The notes under the pieces were generated by a model that saw only the letters and a list, made by a program, of their open reading frames with translations, was not told the DNA's origin and made no database searches. Made by a program: the position numbers and the translations under genes. 64,000 nucleotides of DNA from Halorhabdus sp. CBA1104 (GTDB lineage: Archaea; Halobacteriota; Halobacteria; Halobacteriales; Haloarculaceae), in contig NZ_CP033878.1 of NCBI RefSeq assembly GCF_009690625.1, forward strand, positions 2,232,001 through 2,296,000. The letters are read 5' to 3'. Position 1 is the stretch's first letter, and every line of letters begins with the position of its first letter. Below are positions 8,724 through 16,152 of this stretch, in pieces.

Positions 8724-9509
8724 TCACTCCCTGATCGACCCGCCATCGACGGGAACGGCCGTGCCCGTCACGAAACTCGCCCGGGGGCTAGATACGAACG
8801 CGACGACATCGCCAAGCTCCCGTGGCTCACCGATACGTTCCATCGGGACGTCCTGAGCCCAGTCCGCGTAGCCCGCCTCGTAACTGTCGTACTCCCCACG
8901 ATCGACCGCATCGTCGATCAGTTCCTCGATCCGGGCCGTCTCGTGTGCGCCTGGCAAGACGGCATTGACCCGCACGTCAGGGGCGAACTCCCGCGCCTGG
9001 GTCTGCATCAGGCCGATGACAGCACGTCGGACCGCATTCGAGAGCACGAGGTCGTCGATGACTTCCCTGACCGACCGGGACGTGATGTTGACGATCGTTC
9101 CCGCCGCACTTTCCTGGAGGTATGGATACGCTGCGCGGGTCAGGCGGACGACGCTCATAACGAGGAGTTCGTAGGCATCGTGCCACGCTTCGACCGGGGT
9201 GTCCATGAACGAGCCGCTGGGCGGGCCACCGGCGCTGGTCACCACGTGATCTAAGCCGCCGAACGTCTCGACTGTTTCCTCGACCAAGGCTGTCGCGTGA
9301 TCGGGCTCGGTGATATCGGCCTCGATGGCGTGAACGTCGCCCGGTCCCGCCGCTTGGAGTCGCTCGCGGGCCGTTTCCAGTCGGGATTCGGTCCGGCCAC
9401 AGACGACGACGTTCGTGCCTTCGGCGGCGAGGGATTGGGCACTGGCGAGACCCAGGCCGCTGGTGGCTGCGGTACAGAGCGCAACGTTGCCCGATAGCTC
9501 GAGATCCAT
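8724..9509 (-). CDS. Short-chain dehydrogenase/reductase, divergent active site
   Basis: 261 aa Rossmann protein of the SDR superfamily. The N-terminal cofactor loop reads TAATSGLGLA (residues 13-22) instead of TGxxxGIG, the NNAG-like strand is VTSAGG, and the C-terminus VTGTAVPVDGG is classical. The catalytic YxxxK is absent: the equivalent stretch is LSNAVRRAVIGL. This matches a known divergent BKR-like SDR subgroup with atypical active-site residues. It may be an oxidoreductase with altered chemistry or a binding protein. Monocistronic. Confidence 0.85.
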   Translation of the reverse strand: MDLELSGNVALCTAATSGLGLASAQSLAAEGTNVVVCGRTESRLETARERLQAAGPGDVHAIEADITEPDHATALVEETVETFGGLDHVVTSAGGPPSGSFMDTPVEAWHDAYELLVMSVVRLTRAAYPYLQESAAGTIVNITSRSVREVIDDLVLSNAVRRAVIGLMQTQAREFAPDVRVNAVLPGAHETARIEELIDDAVDRGEYDSYEAGYADWAQDVPMERIGEPRELGDVVAFVSSPRASFVTGTAVPVDGGSIRE

Positions 9510-9598
9510 GTTCGGAAATCGAACGGCGTCTCAAAAAGGGCCACGGGGAGTGGCTTGTGGCGAGATATCTGACGACATATGGCGGCCGAGGCGGGTAC

Positions 9599-10057
9599 TT
9601 AGCTGCCCCAGAAGTTGTCACGGCTGCCGAGTTCGGGCCGATCCGGGCCGTCACGATCGTCGTCTGGCTCCTCGTCGACGGGCTCGTCGGTGTCCGCTGG
9701 GTCCGCTTGCGGTTGTTCGTCGTCCATCGGCAGGCGTTCGAGTTCCTCTGCACGGGCGTGATTGGAGTGGACGGTCGTCACCTTGACACGGGCCTTTGCT
9801 TCCGGCAGGACGCCATCGATCAGCAGGATGAATCCGTCCTCAGTGCGGCCGACGCCGGCCCCGCTCTCGTGAATGTCTTCGACGGTCACCACGACTTCCT
9901 CGCCCGGCTTGACTGGCTGTGACTGCAGATCCGAGATCGGCTGGTTGTAGTGGTTGCACCACTCGGCGCCCCCACGGTCGCCATAGTGGGTACACCCCAT
10001 CCCCTCGATCCGCTCGGTAAATTCGGGGCAATCGTCGGCGAGTGGACAGTCCGGCAT
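9599..10057 (-). CDS. TRAM-domain protein with N-terminal cysteine cluster (intact copy)
   Basis: 152 aa from ATG 10057. N-terminal CPLADDCPEF plus GCTHYGDRGGAEWCNHY gives a C/C/C/C cluster likely to bind zinc. The TRAM domain follows at about residues 45-110 (VKPGEEVVVTVEDIHESGAG, then LIDGVLPEAKARVKVT), then an acidic disordered tail. TRAM domains bind RNA, so a role in RNA metabolism is likely. Its first 68 codons plus 39 bp upstream are duplicated at 28873-29115, flanking the 19-kb secretion-like block. Confidence 0.83.
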   Translation of the reverse strand: MPDCPLADDCPEFTERIEGMGCTHYGDRGGAEWCNHYNQPISDLQSQPVKPGEEVVVTVEDIHESGAGVGRTEDGFILLIDGVLPEAKARVKVTTVHSNHARAEELERLPMDDEQPQADPADTDEPVDEEPDDDRDGPDRPELGSRDNFWGS

Positions 10058-10096
10058 GCTAATTCGAGGTTATCTGTGTGTCGGCAAAACGTTTGC
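9854..10096. repeat. Left 243-bp direct repeat bounding the T4SS-like block
   Basis: Identical to 28873-29115 at constant offset 19019, with three mismatches that I can find (9857, one in codon 15 of the TRAM gene, and 10061). It spans the 5' part of the TRAM gene and its upstream region and ends abruptly at 10096. The near identity indicates a recent duplication or homogenisation. Confidence 0.88.
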
Positions 10097-10149
10097 GTCT
10101 ATCCGTCCACTCACTCGAACGCTCCGCGTCAGCTCTTCTGAAAGCAGTG

Positions 10150-10300
10150 TTGTTCGACGCCTTCGCCGCGCCGTCAGCGTCAATCACCAGCGTGTTCTCG
10201 GTCTCGGCCGATTCGAAGCCATCGATCGGACGTTGACTGATCGATTTGGCAACTTGGGAACCATCTATGGCAACAGCAATCGGAACGGAACGATGTGACC
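10150..10300 (-). pseudogene. Remnant of a paralogue of the gene at 29164
   Basis: Translated leftwards this reads VAKSISQ...IDGFESAETENTLV...DADGA, clearly alignable with ASICELDGLSAVETDDTL...GADGA at the C-terminus of the 29164-29463 protein. No start codon or N-terminal part is present. So the left flank of the block keeps not only the TRAM repeat but also a diverged scrap of the neighbour found beyond the right repeat. It is a relic of a second allele of the same locus. Confidence 0.55.
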
Positions 10301-10348
10301 GCTGTCTTAGACTCCTTCATCGAATGCCCGGATCGTAGACCGGCGTCT

Positions 10349-10398
10349 GATCGCCACCAGGTTCATCGCCGTCACTGCCATCAACGGCATCGCCGCTT
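10349..10398 (-). pseudogene. Scrap of the VirB6-like gene (last TM helix region)
   Basis: About 50 bp nearly identical to the stretch encoding PLMAVTAMNLVAI in the 633-aa VirB6-like gene (near 17131-17180) and in the truncated copy at 13628-13677. Nothing else of the gene survives here. It lies 50 bp beyond the stop of the last partner gene, so it marks a fifth, decayed tail unit at the far end of the cassette array. Confidence 0.65.
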
Positions 10399-10448
10399 CG
10401 GAGGCTCCAGGACCCTTCAGAACAGCTCCCAGTGGGTCGTTTCGAACC

Positions 10449-11171
10449 CTACGTCTCGCCAATGCCATCGCCGTGGATGTCGAGTTTCCCGACCCCCTGC
10501 ACCAGATACTCCTCCGGTGGTTCCTCGCCCATGTGCAGGTATAGATCTCGTATCTGTGCCATCACGTGTTCCACCACCAACTCGTGGAAGTCCTCTTCGT
10601 AGGTGAACCCCTCCTCGAACTCTAAGGCTGGGATGGCACACACGATCTGTTCGTCCTCGGGGTAGTTCGGGAACGTCCCGTAATCGTTTGCCTCTCGCTC
10701 GTTGAGCACTTCCCGAACGAACACCGGGGCAACGTCCAGTATCTCACTTCCCTGGAAGCGGAACACCTTCAGCACCACCACACCCTCCAGGTTGATCGAC
10801 GGCTTCTCAATGAATGCTGCTGGATCGGCCAACGCCTCGTAGAAGTCTCTGAATTGCTCGTGGAATCGGTCCAACGGGTAATTGATCAATGCTTCGAGTC
10901 CCGCATCGAGGTGTTCCGGATCCCACATCGGATCCAGGATGGCTGCCTCGGGAAACTCCTGTTGGGCCGCGTATCGGGCGCGTTCCTCGACCTGGCACAT
11001 GATCCGCTGCTCGTCGTCCGTCCGGTCGTCTGGTTCGTGGGGGTAGTCGTCGGTTCCGTGGTAAGTGATCGCTCCAGACCAATCCATCGCAATTTGGTGG
11101 TCTAATCCCTTCTCATCCGTTACTAGGACGGCAACTTCTTCATCGTCATAATTTACCAGTTCTGCTTCCAT
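10449..11171 (-). CDS. Tail-partner protein, subtype A (cassette 4)
   Basis: 240 aa, ATG 11171, soluble and acidic, no signal or TM. It belongs to a four-member family in this array. Shared framework: an N-terminal beta-rich region with IAMDWSG, then DDYPHEPDDRTDDEQRIM, QVEERARYAAQQEFPEA and a helical FxEQFRDFYEAL block; C-terminal half ends FHELVVEHVMAQIRDLYLHM, GEEPPEEY. Subtype A is marked by DPMWDPEHLDAGLEALINY. It starts 3 nt after the stop of its subtype A tail. Possible roles are immunity protein, chaperone or adaptor for the tail; the sequence does not decide. I recognise no Pfam family. Confidence 0.7.
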   Translation of the reverse strand: MEAELVNYDDEEVAVLVTDEKGLDHQIAMDWSGAITYHGTDDYPHEPDDRTDDEQRIMCQVEERARYAAQQEFPEAAILDPMWDPEHLDAGLEALINYPLDRFHEQFRDFYEALADPAAFIEKPSINLEGVVVLKVFRFQGSEILDVAPVFVREVLNEREANDYGTFPNYPEDEQIVCAIPALEFEEGFTYEEDFHELVVEHVMAQIRDLYLHMGEEPPEEYLVQGVGKLDIHGDGIGET

Positions 11172-11174
11172 GGG

Positions 11175-11909
11175 TCACTCTTCCTCCTTCTCGAATAGCT
11201 CGTGGCTGTTCGCTTCATCCGCACTCCCTCCAGCCGACTCGCCATCGCCCGAACCGCCAGTGCCGTAGTACTCACTCACCGTATCTCGTGTGTACTCACT
11301 TACCGCCGACGCGCTCTCTGTCACTGCTGTCTTCGCTTCTTTGAACGTCCCCAACGCTCCCTTATCGATACTTCGCGCTGCCATGTACCCGCCAATCCCG
11401 CCCGCAGCCGCCTGCGCTCCCGTCGCTAACGCCATCCCTGCCACGCCTGCTGCACCAAGCCCAGAGCCAGCGATCGCTGTGCCGACTGCCACTGAAACAC
11501 CACCCTTCGCTATCTCCTTCGCCATTCCCTTTGCCGTGCTATCATCACTCAGCTTCGACTCGATCATCTCGTCGCGCGCTTCTAACTGTTCGGCCAGGTG
11601 CTCGTCGCCACCGGCCATCTCCATGTAGGCCCCCTTCTCCATTACCACGCTCTCGTCGCTCTCGGCTTCGGACGCCTCGTCTTCAGCACCCACCTCGCTT
11701 TCGAGTCTGTCGAGGCGACCCTCCACGTCTCCACTACGCTCCTCGCTCGATGGCTCTTCGTACTCCTCACGCCCGGGCTCGGTGTATTCCTCGCGCTTGC
11801 CCCCCTCGTCGGCGACACCGTCTCCGTACTTATCCAGCGATGACTGTTCTAAGTCCGGCGTCGTGTAAATCGACCGCCCAACGCCACCACTCACCACGCT
11901 CGTCGTCAC
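11175..11909 (-). CDS. Orphan VirB6 tail, subtype A (cassette 4), 5'-truncated
   Basis: About 244 aa with no ATG start (first usable codon is GTG at 11909, directly at the stop of the upstream partner gene). Homology to the full-length tail begins at TTPDLEQSSLDKYG (about residue 16). Then follow an acidic linker, DVEGRLDRLESEVGAE (coiled coil), a helical region, and a Gly/Ala-rich hydrophobic stretch (about 125-180: AVGTAIAGSGLGAAGVAGMA). The end is Gly/Ser/Glu-rich. It lacks the membrane domain, so it is probably a silent or displaced tail, like orphan CT modules in polymorphic toxin loci. Confidence 0.62.
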   Translation of the reverse strand: MTTSVVSGGVGRSIYTTPDLEQSSLDKYGDGVADEGGKREEYTEPGREEYEEPSSEERSGDVEGRLDRLESEVGAEDEASEAESDESVVMEKGAYMEMAGGDEHLAEQLEARDEMIESKLSDDSTAKGMAKEIAKGGVSVAVGTAIAGSGLGAAGVAGMALATGAQAAAGGIGGYMAARSIDKGALGTFKEAKTAVTESASAVSEYTRDTVSEYYGTGGSGDGESAGGSADEANSHELFEKEEE

Positions 11910-12652
11910 TAGTCGTAGTATTCCTCGTCTTCAGTCGTCAGTGGCTTGCCCCAGATATCCGTTTCCTTGCAGTACTCCGGCGGTTCCTCACCGACGTGGT
12001 GGTAGACATCTCTAAGTTGGGCCAGCAGATGCTCGATGATGAATATCTGGAACCCATCCGGGAATTCGTAGGCTCCATCGTCGAATTCTATCGGTGGCAA
12101 CGTGATCTGGAACTTCGTCAAGTGCGGTTCGCCTACTAGTTCCTCGTATCGTGACTCCCTGTGGGTGTAGTGAGCCTCGCCCGACTCGTCTCTATATTTG
12201 ATTACTGGCGTCGGTACGTATGCCACCTCGTCGTCCTCGTTGACCAGAAACGGCTGGAAAAGGATCTCCGCCGTTTGCTCGGGCACTTCCGGCTCTGAAG
12301 CGGGCTCGGTGAGCATTCGATAGCAATCCCGAAACTTCTCGGCGAAGTCGTCCACGTGGAGCGTCTCTAAAGCCAGCATCGCCCGGTCCAGTTCTGCCGG
12401 AATCCACCCTGCCGGCAGGATATCTGCATCCGGAAACTCCTGTTGGGCCGCGAGTTTCGCCCGCTCTTTTACCTGCGTCATCAACTTCTGCTCTTCGAAC
12501 GTTCGGTCGGCTGGGTCGTGGGGGTAGTCGTCGGTTCCGTGTTCTCGAATTGTTCCATCCCACTCAATCGTTAACCGGTGTTCATAGCCATTCTCATCAA
12601 ATACCTGTACCCCACAATCCTTCTCATCATGTCCCAGTATTTTCGTATTCAT
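11909..12652 (-). CDS. Tail-partner protein, subtype B (cassette 3)
   Basis: 247 aa from ATG 12652. Over its last 170 residues it is almost identical to the partner at 15387-16139 (for example LPAGWIPAELDRAMLALETL and EEPPEYCKETDIWGKPLTTE). The first 75 residues differ clearly (MNTKILGHDEKDCGVQVFDE against MKTDILGHDDKAIGVEVIDE), so the gene is mosaic. It starts 19 nt after the stop of a subtype B tail. Soluble, acidic, no membrane segment. Role as for the other partners. Confidence 0.7.
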   Translation of the reverse strand: MNTKILGHDEKDCGVQVFDENGYEHRLTIEWDGTIREHGTDDYPHDPADRTFEEQKLMTQVKERAKLAAQQEFPDADILPAGWIPAELDRAMLALETLHVDDFAEKFRDCYRMLTEPASEPEVPEQTAEILFQPFLVNEDDEVAYVPTPVIKYRDESGEAHYTHRESRYEELVGEPHLTKFQITLPPIEFDDGAYEFPDGFQIFIIEHLLAQLRDVYHHVGEEPPEYCKETDIWGKPLTTEDEEYYD

Positions 12653-12671
12653 ATTTCACTTAGTTGAAATG

Positions 12672-13781
12672 CTAATACTTTGTATCATCAGCGCCTTTCG
12701 CATCCCCTCCGGCCGACTCGCCATCGCCCGTCCGCCACTCCGCCGTTTTCACCGAGCCCTTCTCCGTCCAGTCTTTCAGCTCCGACTTGAAGTCTGATAG
12801 CTCACTCTTGAACGAGTTCTTCAGGTCCTTCCCCTTCCCGATTTTCGACGTGATCGATTCCACTCCAGTTCCAGCGATCCCTTGGCTAGCTCCGAGCACT
12901 GCGGCACCTGCTACTGCGCCTGCCGCTACCACCGGTGCCGCTCCACCCGCTGCTGCTAGTCCCACGCCTGCTGCCACCGCTCCCTTCACCGCATCTCCAC
13001 CAATTCCACGCAGATACTTGTTCCCATCATCACCCTGGGCCTGGTCCACTGTCCGTGATTTGTTCATCACGTCGTACATCAGCTTGCCCTGTTCCTCCTC
13101 GTCCATCTTCGTCATCGCTTCACCCAACTCCTCGCGCTCGATCTCCTCGAAGTGGATATCCGACGCTGTCGGGTTCTCCAGATCCGACAGTGACTCCTCG
13201 GCCCCATCGGACGATTCGGTGCTCTCTGTCGACTCTGAATCGTCCGCGGTGGATGTCTCGGACTCGCTCTCCGGTGACGCGTATTCCTGCCGGTCGCTGT
13301 CGGCCTCGTCCAGGCGGTCACTTTCTAAGGCCGACATCGGCGTCTGCTCTAAGTCCGGCGCTGTATCGTTGACCGTCTGCGAGTCGCGCTCGTCTCCACC
13401 ACCACCGCCAGCAGCCGACGCCGCTGCCGGTGCCGGGCCGCCCCCAAACCGGTTGTTCACTCCCGTCTGATCCCCACCGCCCATCACGCCGCCAGCTATA
13501 CCGCCCCCACCGCCCGACACCGCACCGCTCGCCTTGCTCGCCCCGCCTTTCATCGCACCCTTCGCTTGGCCTGTCATCGCACTGGCCACACCACCCATCG
13601 CACCGCTCAACCACTTCACGACGTACGTGATCGCCACCAGATTCATCGCCGTCACTGCCATCAGCGGCATCGCTGCCGCTAACAGCGGATGTACCGGACT
13701 CCCCCACTGGAACGCTCCGAAAAACTGCTGTTCGAGTGCTCCGTTTCTTCGAGACCCGATACTGCTGCGATAATGCAACAC
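12672..13781 (-). CDS. Orphan VirB6 tail, subtype B (cassette 3), 5'-truncated
   Basis: Up to 369 aa, but the frame opens only with GTG at 13781 and the first 28 residues are unrelated to anything nearby. From SPVHPLLAAAMPLMAVTAMN it copies the last TM helix and the whole tail of the 633-aa protein: Gly-rich linker, TAPDLEQTPMSAL, Ser/Asp/Glu-rich linker, IHFEEIEREELGEAMTKMD, a hydrophobic Ala/Gly stretch and a conserved C-terminus (ELKDWTEKGSVKTAEWRTGD). The linker after MSAL differs most. It is the longest truncated copy and carries enough homology to recombine with the active gene. Confidence 0.62.
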   Translation of the reverse strand: MLHYRSSIGSRRNGALEQQFFGAFQWGSPVHPLLAAAMPLMAVTAMNLVAITYVVKWLSGAMGGVASAMTGQAKGAMKGGASKASGAVSGGGGGIAGGVMGGGDQTGVNNRFGGGPAPAAASAAGGGGGDERDSQTVNDTAPDLEQTPMSALESDRLDEADSDRQEYASPESESETSTADDSESTESTESSDGAEESLSDLENPTASDIHFEEIEREELGEAMTKMDEEEQGKLMYDVMNKSRTVDQAQGDDGNKYLRGIGGDAVKGAVAAGVGLAAAGGAAPVVAAGAVAGAAVLGASQGIAGTGVESITSKIGKGKDLKNSFKSELSDFKSELKDWTEKGSVKTAEWRTGDGESAGGDAKGADDTKY

Positions 13782-13792
13782 GACTCTCTATC

Positions 13793-14539
13793 CTACATTC
13801 CCTCTAGCAGCAATTCTTCGGCCGATCCGTCTTCGTCGCCGTAGATGTCTAATTTTCCGTGCCCCTGTACCCGGTATTCCCGCGGTGGCTGCTCGCCCAT
13901 GTTCAGGTAGATATCTCGTATTTGGGCCATCAGGTGATTGACCAGAAAATCCGGGAAGTGCTCCTCGAACGTGATGTGGTCCTCGAACGCTATTCGGGGC
14001 ATACTACAAACAATGAGTTCCTCGCGCGGGTACTCCCACGTCTTCCCCGTCGAGTGTGCCGTTCCGTCTGTCCGCTCGTAAACTATCTCGATGTCTGAGA
14101 CCTCTACAACCTGGCCGTCACGTACTCGAAATGGCTTGGCAATCCCCGACGTCTCTGGGTCCATGTCCGGGTCGTCCACGAACTCTGACGGCCGCTGCAA
14201 CGCTTCGTAGTAGTCTCTGAACTGCTCTTGGAACTCTGCTAACGGGTAGTTCGTCAGCGCTTCGAGCCCTTCTTCGATATGCTCCGGGTCCCACAGCGGG
14301 TCCAAGATGTCTGCCTCGGGAAACTCCTGTTGGGCCGCGTATCGGGCGCGCTCCTCGACCTGGCACATGATTCGCTGCTCCTCGTCTGTTCGGTCGTCTG
14401 GGTCGTGGGGGTATGATTCTTGAGAATGTCTTTGAATGCGTCCATTCCATTCGATGGTGATGACATGTCTGTTTTCGCGTTCATCATAGACCTCTACCCC
14501 ACAATTTTCTTCTTTGTGTCCGACAACTTTTGCTTCCAT
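13793..14539 (-). CDS. Tail-partner protein, subtype A (cassette 2)
   Basis: 248 aa if started at ATG 14539 (MEAKVVGHKEENCGVEVYDE), which aligns with the starts of the other partners; an upstream ATG at 14569 is possible. It shares YPHDPDDRTDEEQRIMCQVE and EERARYAAQQEFPEADILDP with the subtype A partner at 10449, and VQGHGKLDIYGDEDG with its C-terminal VQGVGKLDIHGDG. The middle (residues about 125-185) differs between the two. It lies 26 nt downstream of its subtype A tail. Soluble acidic protein of unknown fold. Confidence 0.7.
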   Translation of the reverse strand: MEAKVVGHKEENCGVEVYDERENRHVITIEWNGRIQRHSQESYPHDPDDRTDEEQRIMCQVEERARYAAQQEFPEADILDPLWDPEHIEEGLEALTNYPLAEFQEQFRDYYEALQRPSEFVDDPDMDPETSGIAKPFRVRDGQVVEVSDIEIVYERTDGTAHSTGKTWEYPREELIVCSMPRIAFEDHITFEEHFPDFLVNHLMAQIRDIYLNMGEQPPREYRVQGHGKLDIYGDEDGSAEELLLEGM

Positions 14540-14565
14540 ATTGCCATTATCCAATTTTCCAATCG

Positions 14566-15390
14566 TCATGCGTAATCATCACCTTCAAATCCATCTGACT
14601 CCCCGCCACCCGACTCGCCTTCGCCCGAACCGCCAGGCAGGGCGTACGAATACGTTTCTTTTGCTTTCGACTTTACACCACTCGTCGCCTCCGACACGCG
14701 TTCGAGGCCGCCTCGCACTGACCCTTCGCCGACCATCCGCGACGCTGCGTAACCGCCAATACCGCCTGCTGCCCCGCCGATCGCACCACCTAGGGCCGCA
14801 CCTGCTGCCGTCCCGACTGGTCCCGCGATCGAACCGCCGATGCCACCCAGTGCCGCTCCCACCGTTTGCCCTGCGCCCGCGCCCGCTGCTCCGGCAACCG
14901 CGCCTTTCGCCGCCTCCTGACCCATCGCCGTCGACTCGTCGGGCTCGGACAGTGACGCCATCTTCTGGTCCATCGCCACCATCGTCTTTGCCATCTCCTC
15001 GTTGTCCGTCATCGACTTCGCTTCATCCACTGTTAATTCTCCCGGCGTGTAGGATTCTGCTGGATCGTCCTTGCTCTCGGCGCTTACCTCGCTTTCGAGC
15101 CTGTCGAGGCGACCCTCCACGTCTCCACCGCTACTCCCCTCGTCAGTCGATGGCTCGGCGTATTCGCGCTCGCCCTGGCCGCCCCCCAAACTACCCTCAC
15201 CGTACTGATCCAGCGACGATTGCTCCAAGTCCGGCGCCGTGTTCTCGACCGCCTGCGAGTCGTGACTGTCATCCTGACCCCCACCACCGCCCGCCGCTGC
15301 AAGTAACACGCCGACAACGCAATTACTCCTGAATGGTTGCGTTGCGTATCTTGTCCCGCAAACGCTACCACTCACTGCTCGTGCTGTCAA
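14566..15390 (-). CDS. Orphan VirB6 tail, subtype A (cassette 2), 5'-truncated
   Basis: About 274 aa opened only by TTG at 15390, overlapping the stop of the preceding partner gene. The first 28 residues look random; homology to the full-length protein starts at LLAAAGGGGGQDDSHDSQAV and continues through ENTAPDLEQSSLDQYG. Subtype A marks follow: DVEGRLDRLESEVS, a helical stretch with MAKTMVAMDQKMASL, then a long glycine-zipper-like hydrophobic run (about 165-225) and a Gly/Glu-rich end. It has no membrane anchor of its own. Probably silent unless recombined onto the 633-aa gene. Confidence 0.62.
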   Translation of the reverse strand: MTARAVSGSVCGTRYATQPFRSNCVVGVLLAAAGGGGGQDDSHDSQAVENTAPDLEQSSLDQYGEGSLGGGQGEREYAEPSTDEGSSGGDVEGRLDRLESEVSAESKDDPAESYTPGELTVDEAKSMTDNEEMAKTMVAMDQKMASLSEPDESTAMGQEAAKGAVAGAAGAGAGQTVGAALGGIGGSIAGPVGTAAGAALGGAIGGAAGGIGGYAASRMVGEGSVRGGLERVSEATSGVKSKAKETYSYALPGGSGEGESGGGESDGFEGDDYA

Positions 15391-16139
15391 ATGTCGTAGT
15401 ATTCCTCGTCTTCCGTCGTCAGTGGTTTGCCCCAGATGTCCGTTTCCTTGCAGTACTCCGGCGGTTCCTCACCCACGTGCCGATAGACGTCTCTGAGTTG
15501 GGCCAGCAGATGTTCGATGATGAATATCTGAAACCCGTCCGGGAATTCGTAAGCACCATCGTCGAATTCTATCGGTGGCAATGTGATCTGGAACTTCGTC
15601 AAGTGCGGTTCGCCTACTAGTTCCTCGTATCGTGACTCCCTGTGCGTGTAATGAGCCTCGCCCGACTCGTCTCTATATTTGATTACCGGCGTCGGTACGT
15701 ACGCCACCTCGTCGTCCTCGTTGACCAGAAACGGCTGGAAAAGGATCTCCGCCGTTTGCTCGGGCACTTCCGGCTCTGAAGCGGGCTCGGTGAGCATTCG
15801 ATAGCAATCCCGAAACTCCTCGGCAAAGTCGTCCACGTGGAGGGTCTCTAAGGCCAACATTGCCCGGTCGAGTTCGGCCGGGATCCACCCTGCCGGTAGG
15901 ATGTCTGCATCCGGAAACTCCTGTTGGGCCGCGAGTTTTGCCCGCTCCTCGACCTGAACCATGATCCGCTGTCCTTCGTCTGTCCGGTCTTCTGGTTCCT
16001 TTGGATACGTTCCTTCATCTCGAGAGTGCTTCTCTATAGAACCATCCCATTCGATATTTACAATATGACGGATGTCCCGCTCGTCAATTACCTCAACGCC
16101 GATTGCTTTATCATCGTGCCCCAATATGTCAGTTTTCAT
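15387..16139 (-). CDS. Tail-partner protein, subtype B (cassette 1, paired with the full-length gene)
   Basis: 250 aa from ATG 16139; this start aligns with its paralogues and lies 13 nt after the stop of the 633-aa gene, whereas upstream codons overlap that gene. Domain layout as in the other partners: N-terminal VEVIDERDIRHIVNIEWDG, DRTDEGQRIMVQVEERAKLA, helical FRDCYRMLTEP, C-terminal FQIFIIEHLLAQLRDVYRHV. As the only partner next to an intact VirB6-like gene, it is the best candidate for the active immunity, chaperone or adaptor protein. Confidence 0.72.
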   Translation of the reverse strand: MKTDILGHDDKAIGVEVIDERDIRHIVNIEWDGSIEKHSRDEGTYPKEPEDRTDEGQRIMVQVEERAKLAAQQEFPDADILPAGWIPAELDRAMLALETLHVDDFAEEFRDCYRMLTEPASEPEVPEQTAEILFQPFLVNEDDEVAYVPTPVIKYRDESGEAHYTHRESRYEELVGEPHLTKFQITLPPIEFDDGAYEFPDGFQIFIIEHLLAQLRDVYRHVGEEPPEYCKETDIWGKPLTTEDEEYYDI

Positions 16140-16152
16140 TGTTATATGTAAG

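Noticed and set aside
10449-16139. Partner genes as proven immunity proteins
   Set aside because: Pairing and ATG conservation favour it, but there is no known immunity fold, and soluble partners for hydrophobic tails equally fit a chaperone or adaptor. Kept as a hypothesis only.
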